From contig NZ_MSGP01000015.1 of NCBI RefSeq assembly GCF_002078235.1, positions 1,950 through 46,250 of the forward strand: a stretch of DNA of 44,301 nt. Direction: 5' to 3'. The notes below the pieces were generated by a model that worked only from the letters and a program-made list of their open reading frames with translations, had not been told where the DNA came from and did not search any database. Position numbers and translations under genes: made by a program. This DNA is from Streptomyces viridosporus (GTDB lineage: Bacteria; Actinomycetota; Actinomycetes; Streptomycetales; Streptomycetaceae). This document shows, one piece after another, positions 10,315 through 18,469 of this stretch (positions are counted from its first letter, which is position 1; the number at the start of each line of letters is the position of its first letter).

Positions 10315-10577
10315 CGCATGCCCTTCCGTTTCTCGACGAGGTGAGCCGCGGTCACCGACCCGATGAAGGCCAGCAGGGCGAGGACCACGAGCACGGGGAG
10401 GGCGGTGCTGTCGTCGCGCAGCGTCATGCCCACGGCCGTCCCGGCGATGACCATGGTGACGATGACGTCGAGCGCCATGATGCGGTCCAGGGCGCGCGGC
10501 CCGTGCACGAGGCGCACCAGGGTGAGCAGTCCGGCCACGACCAGTACGCCCAGCGTGACGCTGTACAGGTGGGTCAT
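10311..10577 (-). CDS. mrpF: Mrp Na+/H+ antiporter subunit F
   Basis: 88-aa membrane protein with three predicted transmembrane segments and the family pattern RLVHGPRALDRIMALDVI, typical of MrpF/MnhF. The real start is ATG at 10577; the frame is open further upstream without support. ATGA overlaps with both mrpE upstream and mrpG downstream indicate translational coupling. Confidence 0.92.
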   Translation of the reverse strand: MTHLYSVTLGVLVVAGLLTLVRLVHGPRALDRIMALDVIVTMVIAGTAVGMTLRDDSTALPVLVVLALLAFIGSVTAAHLVEKRKGMR

Positions 10578-11179
10578 CCTCGTTCCCCTCGGTGGTCCGG
10601 TGGTGTGCCGTCCCGCGGGGGGACGTCCGACGGATCGATCGGTGACCCGCGCCCGGGCGGGGCGTGGCGGTACCCGACGGATCGGGCGACCCTGCGCTCC
10701 AGGTCCTGTGTCTCCTTCTTCCGGAGGTCGACGGTCTCCTGGTCGCGGACCGGGAGCGTGTGGACGTACAGACGCCTGCGACGGCGGTCGATCTCGATGA
10801 CCACCGTGCCCGGGGCGATCGTGGTGATCTCGGCGACGACCGTGATCAGCACGTCGTCGTCGATGTGCAGGGGAACCTCCATGATCGCGGAGCGGGTCCT
10901 CCCGCCGTGCCGGACGGCCGCCCAGGCGACGGTGGTCCCCGACCTGATGAGGTCGACCAGCAGATGGAACAGCAGCGCCCCGATCCACAGCGGCCGGGGC
11001 ACCGCTCCCGGCAGGACGGACGGCAGCGGGAAGAGCGCGACGATCAGAAGGGCGGCGAGCAGCCCTCCGACGAGCACCACCGCGCTGAGGGAACCCCACA
11101 GCACCACCCACAGCAGCCACAGCCACACGACCAGCGGCAGGTGGTGCAGGATCCTGCGGGACCTCTTCCGCGGGCTCAC
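10574..11179 (-). CDS. mrpE: Mrp Na+/H+ antiporter subunit E
   Basis: 201-aa MrpE/MnhE subunit. Hydrophobic N-terminus (about residues 13-55 as two segments), a further segment near 65-80 including LLFHLLVDLIRSGTTVAWA, then a cytosolic domain with the ITTIAPGTVVIEID motif characteristic of MrpE. The C-terminal tail of about 50 residues is charged. GTG start at 11179 overlaps the mrpD stop (GTGA); the stop overlaps the mrpF ATG. Confidence 0.92.
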   Translation of the reverse strand: MSPRKRSRRILHHLPLVVWLWLLWVVLWGSLSAVVLVGGLLAALLIVALFPLPSVLPGAVPRPLWIGALLFHLLVDLIRSGTTVAWAAVRHGGRTRSAIMEVPLHIDDDVLITVVAEITTIAPGTVVIEIDRRRRRLYVHTLPVRDQETVDLRKKETQDLERRVARSVGYRHAPPGRGSPIDPSDVPPRDGTPPDHRGERG

Positions 11180-12735
11180 CGGTGCTCCCCCTCCCCCACC
11201 AGGACGACGGACCGGTACGCCTCGGGATGCAGGAGGTCCTCGGCGGCCCGCTCGGCGATGTGCGCCAGCGGGCCGGCGAAGACGGCGACCGCCACTCCGG
11301 TCAGGACCATGCCGGCCGTCGCGGTGAGCATCAGCCGGGCACCGCGCACTCCGCCGGGCTGCGGCTCGGGCGCCTCGGTGACCGAGGACGCGAGTCTTCC
11401 GGGCGCGCCGCGCACCGTGCCCATCGGTCGCCCCGCGAAGGCCGTGGTCCACACCCGCGTCATGGCGTAGAGCGTGAGCAGGCTGGTGAGCAGGGCGGCC
11501 GCCGCGAGGCAGTAGGCGGCCGCACCGCCCTGGGCGACCCCGGCCTCGAGCAGGGCCAGCTTGGCGACGAAGCCGGAGAACGGCGGGACCCCCGACAGAC
11601 TCAGGGCGGGCAGGGCGAACAGCACGGCGACCAGCACGCCCGGCGGCGGCCACTTCGCCATGCGGGGCAGCGACGCCGTTCCCGCCCGGATCACGGCGAG
11701 GCCGGCGGCGAGGAACAGCCCGGCCTGGACGACGATGTGATGGACGATGTAGAGGATGGTGCCGGTCAGTCCCCGGACGTCGAACAGGGCGATGCCGAAC
11801 AGCATGAAGCCGATGTGGCTGACCAGGGTGAAGGACAGCAACCGGTTGATGTCGTCCTGGGCGATGGCGCCGAGGATGCCCACGACCATGGTGACGATCG
11901 CCGCGCAGGCCAGGAGGATCCACCCGCTGCCGCGCGGGAACAGCAGGGTCTCGGTGCGCAGCACGGCGTAGACGCCGACCTTGGTCAGCAGCGCGGCGAA
12001 CACCGCGGTGATCGGCGCGGGAGCCGTGGGATAGCTGTCGGGCAGCCAGAGGTGGAGCGGGATGATCGCCGTCTTGATGCCCAGGACGACCAGCAGCAGC
12101 AGGGAGAGCGTCTCGCGCAGCCCGTGCGGCAGTTCCGCCAGCCGCGGCCCGAGCTGCGCCAGGGTGACGGTGCCTGCGGCCGCGTACACCAGGGCGATCA
12201 GGGTGATGAACAGGATGGACGAGGTCAGGCTGACGATCGTGTACGTCATGCCCGCGCGGGTGCGGTTCTCGTCGGCGTCGATGGTGATCAGCACGTAGGA
12301 GGCGGCGAGCATCACCTCGAAGGCGACGAAGAGGTTGAACAGGTCACCCGTGAGGAAGGCCAGGCTCACGCCCGTGACGAGGACCAGGTAGGCGGGGTGG
12401 AAGACCACGGCCACGCGGCGGCCCTCCTCCGCGGTGCCCTGCCCCATGGCGAAGAGCAGCACGGCCAGCGTGATCAGCGTCGACACGGTGAGCAGCAGCG
12501 CCGACAGCCGGTCGGCGACGAGGGTGATGCCCAGCGGCGCGTCCCAGCCGCCGACGTGCAGGGCCTGCGGGCCGCGGGTGTCGGCGAGCACGAGCAGCGC
12601 CAGCGCGTCGGCCGGGACCAGGGTCAGGACGACGACACTGAGCAGGCGCACCGCGCGCTGGGACAGGCGGAGCAGGGTCAGACCGGCTCCGATGGCCGGC
12701 AGCATGACGGGCAGGGCCAGCAGCGCCTCCGTCAT
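11176..12735 (-). CDS. mrpD: Mrp Na+/H+ antiporter subunit D
   Basis: 519-aa polytopic protein of the proton-translocating NuoM/NuoN/MrpD family. The central block has FEVMLAASYVLI, the LGIKTAIIPLHLWLPDSYPTAPAPITAVFA loop with the conserved channel lysine region, SFTLVSHIGFM and SGVPPFSGF. About 14 transmembrane segments are expected. ATG at 12735 overlaps the mrpC stop; the stop overlaps the mrpE GTG. Likely carries one of the proton channels of the antiporter complex. Confidence 0.95.
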   Translation of the reverse strand: MTEALLALPVMLPAIGAGLTLLRLSQRAVRLLSVVVLTLVPADALALLVLADTRGPQALHVGGWDAPLGITLVADRLSALLLTVSTLITLAVLLFAMGQGTAEEGRRVAVVFHPAYLVLVTGVSLAFLTGDLFNLFVAFEVMLAASYVLITIDADENRTRAGMTYTIVSLTSSILFITLIALVYAAAGTVTLAQLGPRLAELPHGLRETLSLLLLVVLGIKTAIIPLHLWLPDSYPTAPAPITAVFAALLTKVGVYAVLRTETLLFPRGSGWILLACAAIVTMVVGILGAIAQDDINRLLSFTLVSHIGFMLFGIALFDVRGLTGTILYIVHHIVVQAGLFLAAGLAVIRAGTASLPRMAKWPPPGVLVAVLFALPALSLSGVPPFSGFVAKLALLEAGVAQGGAAAYCLAAAALLTSLLTLYAMTRVWTTAFAGRPMGTVRGAPGRLASSVTEAPEPQPGGVRGARLMLTATAGMVLTGVAVAVFAGPLAHIAERAAEDLLHPEAYRSVVLVGEGEHR

Positions 12736-13199
12736 CGGTCACCTCCCTGCTGTGTGCCGTCGTCGGCCGGGCCCGCGTCGGGACCGGAATCGGGTTCGGG
12801 GTCGGGGTAGGTGTCCTGATCCTTGTCGGCGCGTTCCCGGATGGTGCCGATGCGCCGGTCCTCCGGGTCGTCGGGGACCCCGTCGTTGCCGGTCAGGTAC
12901 CAGGACCGGTAGGCCAGCGCCATGAGGAAGGCGGTGAGGCCGAAGGTGATCACGATGGACGTCAGCGCCATGGCCTGGGGCAACGGGTCGGCGATCCGGT
13001 CGGGGTCCGCGGACGCGCCGTCCAGCACCGGGGGCAGGCCCGGTGTGCCTCCGCCGACCAGGAGCAGCAGGTTCGTGCCGTGGCCGAGGATGAGGAAGCC
13101 GAGGACGATGCGCATCAGCGAGCGCTGGAGCATGAGGTAGAAACCGACGGCGAAGAGGCCGCCGACCACGAGGGCCAGCGTCACGTCGATCGTGCTCAC
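12732..13199 (-). CDS. mrpC: Mrp Na+/H+ antiporter subunit C
   Basis: About 155 aa; the NuoK-like MrpC subunit with three transmembrane segments (LVVGGLFAVGFYLML, IVLGFLILGHGTNLLLL, and the DPLPQAMALTSIVITFGLTAFLMAL block). An unusually long, acidic, proline-rich hydrophilic tail (from about residue 115) follows the core. Start set to the GTG whose TGA overlap (GTGA) couples it to mrpA; an adjacent in-frame GTG at 13202 would add one residue. Confidence 0.92.
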   Translation of the reverse strand: MSTIDVTLALVVGGLFAVGFYLMLQRSLMRIVLGFLILGHGTNLLLLVGGGTPGLPPVLDGASADPDRIADPLPQAMALTSIVITFGLTAFLMALAYRSWYLTGNDGVPDDPEDRRIGTIRERADKDQDTYPDPEPDSGPDAGPADDGTQQGGDR

Positions 13200-16111
13200 C
13201 ACCGGCCTCCCTCCTCCCCCCGGGCCCCGTGCCCGGCCTCGTCGCCCCCGCCGTTGTCGTCGTCGTCTTCGTCGTCTTCGTCGTCCGCGTCCTCGTCGTC
13301 CTCGTCCCTCGCCGCGGCCCTGGGGGCGTCGAGGGAGACGCCCACCGCCGACAGCAGCCTGAGCACGACGCCGACGACCAGCAGGTACACGCCGATGTCG
13401 AAGAACGTGCTGGTCGCGAACTTCACCGTGCCCAGCACCGGCGGGTGGAGGGTCACCACCACGCTCTCCAGCGGCACACCGCCGAAGGCGAGCGGAAGCA
13501 GGCCGACGAAGGCCGCCAGCATCAGTCCCGAACCGGCGATCACGCTCCCGCGCACCCTCACGGCGGCCCCCAGGTCGGCACGTCCCCCCACGAGGTACCG
13601 CAGTACGAACGCCTGACCCGCCACCAGGCCGCCGGAGAATCCTCCGCCGGGGCTGTAGTGCCCGGAGAACAGCAGGTACAGCGAGAGCAGCAGGATCGAG
13701 GGGAACAGCAGCCGGGTGGCCACCTCCAGCAGGACCGACCGCTCGCCGCCGGACCGCTCGCGGGCGCCCGGCAGCCAGGTCTCCACGGGCTCGTCCCAGT
13801 GCGCCGTCGGGAACGGTCGGCCGACGCGGTCGCCGGTCTCCCGCACCGCGCCGGGGCCGCCCACCCTGACCAGGCTGGCGACGCCCACCGCCGCGACCAG
13901 GATCACCGCGATCTCGCCCAGGGTGTCCATCGCGCGGAAGTCGACGATGATCGCGTTGACGATGTTCTGGGCGCCGGTCTCCGGCGTCCGGCTCACGTAC
14001 TCGGTGGAGATCGCCGGGGTCTCCCGCGCGGAGGAGGTCATCAGGGCCAGGCAGGCGACGAAGACCCCGACCGCCCCCGAGGCCACGACCCGTACGACGC
14101 GGGTGCCGGTCCGCGCCCGGCCGGGTTCGAACCGGGCCGGCATCCGGCGCAGCACCAGCACCACCACGACCAGCGTCATGGTCTCCACGAGGAACTGGGT
14201 GAGCGCCAGGTCCGGTGCTCCCCGGATCAGGAAGATCACCGCCACCCCGTAACCGGCGGCTCCGGACAGCAGGATGCCGGTCAGCCGGTGCCGGGTGACG
14301 ACCACCGCCGCCGCTGCCGCCAGCACCATCACCGCGAGGAACGGTTCGCTCGGCGACCACCACCACTGCGGCGAGCCCAGCGAGGGCGTCGAGGCCACCA
14401 GCACCGCACCCGGCACCGCCACCACGGTGACCAGCAGCACCGTCATGTAGACCGGCAGCGAACCGACCTGGGTGCGACCGGTCAGGACCACGGCCAGCCG
14501 GTCCACGGCCGCCATCGCACGGTCGAACCCGCGCTGCACGTCCGGCAGCCGGGGCGGGCGCCACCGGTCGCGCCACACCAGGTGCAGCAGGACACCGAGG
14601 AGGATGGACAGCATCGACAGGCCGAACACGGCGGTGAAGCCGTGCCAGAGGGACAGCTCGTACGAGCCGTGCGGGCCCGGCGGATAGGCGTCGGCGTAGG
14701 GCGTGGTGAGGGCCGCGGTGCCCGCGTACCACACGCCGAGGACCAGGGTCGCGGTCGACAGGACGGCCACGGGCGCGACGAACCCCGGGGCGGGCCGGTG
14801 GGCGCGGGCCGCCACGTCGCCGGGAGGTCCGCCGAAGGCACCCTGCAGGAAGCGGGCCCCGTAGGCCACGGTCAGGAGGGAGCCGAGCAGGAGCGCCGCC
14901 GTCAGCCAGAGGTGGCCGCCGAGTTCCGTGCCGTACAGGAACGCCTCCACCGCGGCCTCCTTGCCCAGGTACCCGAGCAGCGGCGGCAGGCCGGCCATCG
15001 AGGCCACGGCCACGGTCGCGACCACGCACACCACGGGCATGCGGCGGCCGAGACCCGACAGTTCGCGGATGTCGCGGGTCCCCGTGGCGTGATCGATGAT
15101 GCCGACCGACAGGAACAGCGCGGACTTGAACGCCGCGTGGGCGAGCAGCATGACCGTCCCGGCCAGCGCCGCGGTCCGGGTCCCCGCCCCCAGCAGGGCG
15201 GTGAGCATGCCCAGTTCGCTGACCGTGCCGTAGGCCAGCAGCATCTTCAGGTCGGTCACGCGCAGCGCCCGCCAGGCGGCGAGCACCATGGTGACCAGCC
15301 CGACGACGAGCACCATGGGCCGCCACGGGGGCACGTCCGCCAGGGCGGGCGCCAGCCGTGCGACGAGGTAGACGCCCGCCTTGACCATCGCGGCCGCGTG
15401 CAGGTAGGCGCTCACCGGGGTGGGGGCCACCATCGCGGCGGGCAGCCAGCCGTGCAGCGGCATCTGCGCCGACTTGGCGAACGCCCCGATCAGGACGAGC
15501 ACCACCGCGACGGAGACCGTCGTGCCGCGCGGGGGGTCGGCGAGGATGCCCGAGACGCTGTAGGTCCCGGCCGCCTGGCCGAGCATGATGAAGCCGAGCA
15601 GCATGACCAGGCCGCCGCCCGTGGTGACCAGCAGCGCCTGCCGGGCGGCGCGCCGCTGCTCCGCGGCCTCGCCGCGTTCGGCGATGAGCAGGAACGAGGC
15701 GACCGTGGTCAGTTCCCAGAAGACGTAGAGGACGAACAGGTTGTCGGCCAGGACCAGTCCGGTCATCGCGCCCGCGAAGGCCAGCAGTGTGGCGGCCAGC
15801 CGGCCGGCGTCGTGCTCCACGTAGTACCGGCAGTACAGCAGCACCAGGGCGCCGACACCGGCGACGATCCAGAGCATCAGCAGGGCCAGGGCGTCCAGGC
15901 GCAGTTCGACGGTCAGCCCGAGCGAGGGCGCCCAGGACAGGCTCTCCACGTACTCGCCGCCGGCCAGCACCCGCGGCGCCCGCGTGCCCGCCCAGACCAC
16001 GACCGCCAGCGGGACCAGGGCCGCCACCGGCCACACGGCGCGGCCGAGCCGTCGCTGCCACCAGGGGATCGCCAGCGCGACCCCCGCATGGGCGGCCAGC
16101 AGGAACAGCAC
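13196..16111 (-). CDS. mrpA: Mrp Na+/H+ antiporter subunit A with fused B domain
   Basis: About 971 aa. The N-terminal two thirds is the NuoL-like MrpA, with DNLFVLYVFWELTTVASFLLI, KSAQMPLHGWLPAAMVAPTPVSAYLHAA (proton-channel lysine) and LAHAAFKSALFLSVGIIDHATGTRDI. The C-terminal third contains the MrpA tail (RGAPDLALTQFLVE, IVNAIIVDFRAMDTLGEI) and then an MrpB domain (LLFPSILLLSLYLLFSGHYSPGGGFSGG). This A-B fusion is the common 'group 2' Mrp arrangement. It ends in a run of Asp and Glu residues. The GTG at 16111 is chosen because a GGAGGAG lies about 11 nt upstream and the product starts with the expected first membrane helix. The frame is open back to a TTG at 16234, but that extension has no hydrophobic start. 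First gene of the operon. Confidence 0.9.
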   Translation of the reverse strand: MLFLLAAHAGVALAIPWWQRRLGRAVWPVAALVPLAVVVWAGTRAPRVLAGGEYVESLSWAPSLGLTVELRLDALALLMLWIVAGVGALVLLYCRYYVEHDAGRLAATLLAFAGAMTGLVLADNLFVLYVFWELTTVASFLLIAERGEAAEQRRAARQALLVTTGGGLVMLLGFIMLGQAAGTYSVSGILADPPRGTTVSVAVVLVLIGAFAKSAQMPLHGWLPAAMVAPTPVSAYLHAAAMVKAGVYLVARLAPALADVPPWRPMVLVVGLVTMVLAAWRALRVTDLKMLLAYGTVSELGMLTALLGAGTRTAALAGTVMLLAHAAFKSALFLSVGIIDHATGTRDIRELSGLGRRMPVVCVVATVAVASMAGLPPLLGYLGKEAAVEAFLYGTELGGHLWLTAALLLGSLLTVAYGARFLQGAFGGPPGDVAARAHRPAPGFVAPVAVLSTATLVLGVWYAGTAALTTPYADAYPPGPHGSYELSLWHGFTAVFGLSMLSILLGVLLHLVWRDRWRPPRLPDVQRGFDRAMAAVDRLAVVLTGRTQVGSLPVYMTVLLVTVVAVPGAVLVASTPSLGSPQWWWSPSEPFLAVMVLAAAAAVVVTRHRLTGILLSGAAGYGVAVIFLIRGAPDLALTQFLVETMTLVVVVLVLRRMPARFEPGRARTGTRVVRVVASGAVGVFVACLALMTSSARETPAISTEYVSRTPETGAQNIVNAIIVDFRAMDTLGEIAVILVAAVGVASLVRVGGPGAVRETGDRVGRPFPTAHWDEPVETWLPGARERSGGERSVLLEVATRLLFPSILLLSLYLLFSGHYSPGGGFSGGLVAGQAFVLRYLVGGRADLGAAVRVRGSVIAGSGLMLAAFVGLLPLAFGGVPLESVVVTLHPPVLGTVKFATSTFFDIGVYLLVVGVVLRLLSAVGVSLDAPRAAARDEDDEDADDEDDEDDDDNGGGDEAGHGARGEEGGRW

Positions 16112-16334
16112 CGCCGCACCAACTCCTCCGTCGACTGCCGGTTCACGCGGTCCCCCCGTGCGGGCGGATCCGTCCCGCTCGGTTCTGGCGGTGTACCCCG
16201 GTTCGACTTCCGCGTGTGCCCCGAGCAGCAACAATCAACCGCAAAGATGTGGCAGACGGGTGTACCGCACCGGTGCGCCGCGGGAGCCGCGGACTCGTCC
16301 GGGGAGAAGCGGGGAGAAGACGGAGACCGCGCGG
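16112..16334. other. Intergenic region upstream of the mrp operon
   Basis: No gene is seen. It should hold the mrp promoter on the minus strand. A 12-bp palindrome CGCACCGGTGCG lies at 16266-16277. The stretch at about 16229-16252 is the least GC-rich part. No confident promoter hexamers were identified. Confidence 0.4.
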
Positions 16335-16370
16335 ACGCCCACCCGGGTGCGGACGGCCCCGGGTGGGCGT
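16335..16370 (-). terminator. Hairpin terminator of the CPA antiporter gene
   Basis: Perfect 13-bp inverted repeat ACGCCCACCCGGG (16335-16347) / CCCGGGTGGGCGT (16358-16370) with a 10-nt loop. It begins immediately after the antiporter stop codon (16372-16374) on the minus strand. No U-tract follows, as is usual for streptomycete terminators. Confidence 0.8.
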
Positions 16371-16371
16371 G

Positions 16372-17892
16372 TCACCTGCCGACGGTCTCGGCGGCCTCGG
16401 CATCGCCGTGCTCGCCCAGCCAGCGGGCGAGCCTGCCGCGCCTGCCGACCGCGCGCAGCCGGCGTTCGGCGGCCTCCCGCATGTCCCGGGAGGTGATCAG
16501 CAGGAGTTCGTCGCCGGTGCGCAGGACGGTGTCGCCGTCGGGCACCAGCGTGGTGCCGTCACGGACGACGAGCGTGACCACCGTCGGGGACGGCAGCCGC
16601 AGCTCGAGGACGCTCACGCCGTGCAGACGGGAACCGGGTGGCACCGAGACGGTGAGCAGCTCCGCATCGAGCACGTCCAGCGGCGCGGTCTCCACCTGCG
16701 CGTCGCGCACCACGCCGGCCCCGGACAGCCCGACCCACCGGGCCACCCACGGCAGGGCGGGGCCCTGGATGAGGGTGAACAGCACCACCAGGACGAAGAC
16801 GATGCCGAGCAGGTTGCCGGCCCCGTCGATGCCGGCGACCACGGGGTAGGTGGCCAGGACGATGGGAACGGCTCCGCGCAGCCCCGCCCAGGAGATGAAC
16901 ACCTGCTCGCGCCAGGACATGCGGAACGGCAGCAGGCACAGGAAGACGGACACCGGCCGTGCCGCCAGCAGCAGGATCAGGCCGGCCACCGCGGCGGGCA
17001 GCGCGGCCGAGGGCAGTTCACTGGGATCGACGAGCAGCCCCAGCGTGACGAACAGTCCGATCTGCGCGAGCCAGCCGGCGCCTTCGGCGAAGGACCGGGT
17101 GGCGGCCCGGTGGGGGAGCTTGGCGTTGCCCAGGACCACCCCGGCGAGGTAAGCGGCGATGATGCCGCTGGCGTCGACGACTCCCGCGGCGGCGAAGGCG
17201 ATGATGCCGAATCCCACGGTGGCCAATGGGTACAGGCCGGTGGCGGGCAGCGCGATCCGCCGCAGCGCGGCCACTCCGATCCGGCCGACGGCCAGGCCCA
17301 TCAGACCGCCGACGACGAGCTGGTAGACGACGCTGGCGACGATGTGCCCCGGATGCGGCAGATCGGCCGTGGCCGTGGTGAACACCGTGACCAGGATGAT
17401 CGTCGGGGCGTCGTTGAAGCCCGACTCGGCCTCGACCAGGCCCGTGAGCTTCCGCGGCAGGGGGAGGGAGCGCAGCACCGCGAAGGTCGCGGCCGCGTCG
17501 GTGGAGGAGACGATCGCCCCGAGCAGCAGCGCCAGGTGCCATTCCAGGCCCAGCAGCCAGTGCACCCCGGCCGCGGTGACCGCGACGGAGATCCCCACCC
17601 CCAGCGTGGCCAGCACCCCGGCGGGTGCCACGACCGGCCGGACGCTCGACCACCGGGTCGTCAGTCCGCCCTCCACGAGGATGATCGCCAGTGCGGCGTT
17701 GGCCAGGGCCTGTGCCTGTTCCGCGTCGTCGAACCGTACGCCGATGACGTCCTCGCCGACGATCACGCCCACGGCCAGGAACAGCAGCAGGCTGGGCAGT
17801 CCGATGCGGTGTGCCGCGCGGGCGGCGGCGATGCTGGCCAGCAGCACCGCTCCCCCCACGAGCAGCGCCATGTACAGCTCCGGCAGCGTCAT
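16372..17892 (-). CDS. CPA1-type K+(Na+)/H+ antiporter with RCK_C domain
   Basis: 506-aa membrane protein. The first about 390 residues form a Na+/H+-exchanger domain with about 12 transmembrane segments and the CPA1 signatures AIVSSTDAAATFAVLR and ESGFNDAPTIIL (the ion-binding Asn-Asp pair). A C-terminal soluble domain (about 415-480, ELLTVSVPPGSRLHGVSVLELRLP...DGDTVLRTGDELLLI) resembles the TrkA-C/RCK_C ligand-binding module, as in NhaP2/CvrA K+/H+ antiporters. Acts in cytoplasmic pH and K+ homeostasis by inference. It is transcribed alone: a strong hairpin follows it and a 577-bp gap precedes it. Confidence 0.88.
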   Translation of the reverse strand: MTLPELYMALLVGGAVLLASIAAARAAHRIGLPSLLLFLAVGVIVGEDVIGVRFDDAEQAQALANAALAIILVEGGLTTRWSSVRPVVAPAGVLATLGVGISVAVTAAGVHWLLGLEWHLALLLGAIVSSTDAAATFAVLRSLPLPRKLTGLVEAESGFNDAPTIILVTVFTTATADLPHPGHIVASVVYQLVVGGLMGLAVGRIGVAALRRIALPATGLYPLATVGFGIIAFAAAGVVDASGIIAAYLAGVVLGNAKLPHRAATRSFAEGAGWLAQIGLFVTLGLLVDPSELPSAALPAAVAGLILLLAARPVSVFLCLLPFRMSWREQVFISWAGLRGAVPIVLATYPVVAGIDGAGNLLGIVFVLVVLFTLIQGPALPWVARWVGLSGAGVVRDAQVETAPLDVLDAELLTVSVPPGSRLHGVSVLELRLPSPTVVTLVVRDGTTLVPDGDTVLRTGDELLLITSRDMREAAERRLRAVGRRGRLARWLGEHGDAEAAETVGR

Positions 17893-18469
17893 CGGCGGGC
17901 CCCGGTGCCGCGCGCGTCACCGGGACCGGGACCTCCGGGGTCCTCGAGGGCCGGCCGCCTGCCCGGCGAACCCGGCCAGGAACAGCGGCCGGAGTCCCAT
18001 GCGCCGGCGCTCGCGCGGGCGGGGCGAGCGGTCCTCCTCCTGCGCCTCGTACGAGCGGGGACCGTCGTGCCGCGCGGGGAATCCAGCGGTACCGGGCCGC
18101 TCGTGGCGTGCGGACCCGGCTCCTCCCCCGCGGACCGCGGGGACGGCCATGGGCGTGAGTCGCGTTCTCTGACCAAACGGCACCGACCCTTCATGGCAAC
18201 CGAACTCGCGTTCGCATTGGTTGGTTCGTCCTCCCAACCCTCTCCTGCTCCCCGTCCCGGAGGCATCGGGGGCAGCACCCAATTGCGGGCGCGCCGAACG
18301 CAGATGCGACGGGCCCGCCGGACACCCGGGTGCGCTCCCGCCGGACACCCGGGTGCACTCCCGTCGAACACCCGGACGGCCCAAAACGGCCGCGTCCGAG
18401 GGGCGGAAACGCCGCGGTGGCGCGAATGTGGTGCCAGTCGTGACGCACGGACGGACGTGAGGAGGCCGG
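17893..18469. other. 577-bp divergent intergenic region between the antiporter and the hydrogenase operon
   Basis: No supported gene. Minus-strand open frames here are Pro/Arg/Gly-rich with no family features. It must contain the promoters for the antiporter (-) and the hydrogenase operon (+). Around 18190-18240 the base composition is less GC-rich, with a short inverted repeat CGAAC-TCGC-GTTCG (about 18201-18214). A 23-bp tandem repeat lies at 18315-18380. Confidence 0.5.
18315..18380. repeat. 23-bp tandem repeats carrying a CACCCGGGTG palindrome
   Basis: Two near-identical 23-bp units, 18315-18337 and 18338-18360, differing at one base (GCGCTC versus GCACTC), plus a diverged third copy from 18361. 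Each of the first two contains the 10-bp palindrome CACCCGGGTG. The array ends about 90 bp before the first gene of the hydrogenase operon, so the units could be regulator sites about two helical turns apart. That role is inference. Confidence 0.75.

Noticed and set aside
16112..16234. MrpA start at the TTG at 16234
   Set aside because: It adds a hydrophilic leader unlike MrpA. The GTG at 16111 begins directly at the first membrane helix and has a GGAGGAG upstream.
17889..18371. 160-aa minus-strand open frame upstream of the antiporter
   Set aside because: Low-complexity Pro/Arg/Gly product. It runs through the tandem repeat array and has no recognisable features.
18315..18380. CRISPR-like short array
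   Set aside because: The 23-bp units are directly tandem with no spacers, only two to three copies, and no cas genes are nearby.
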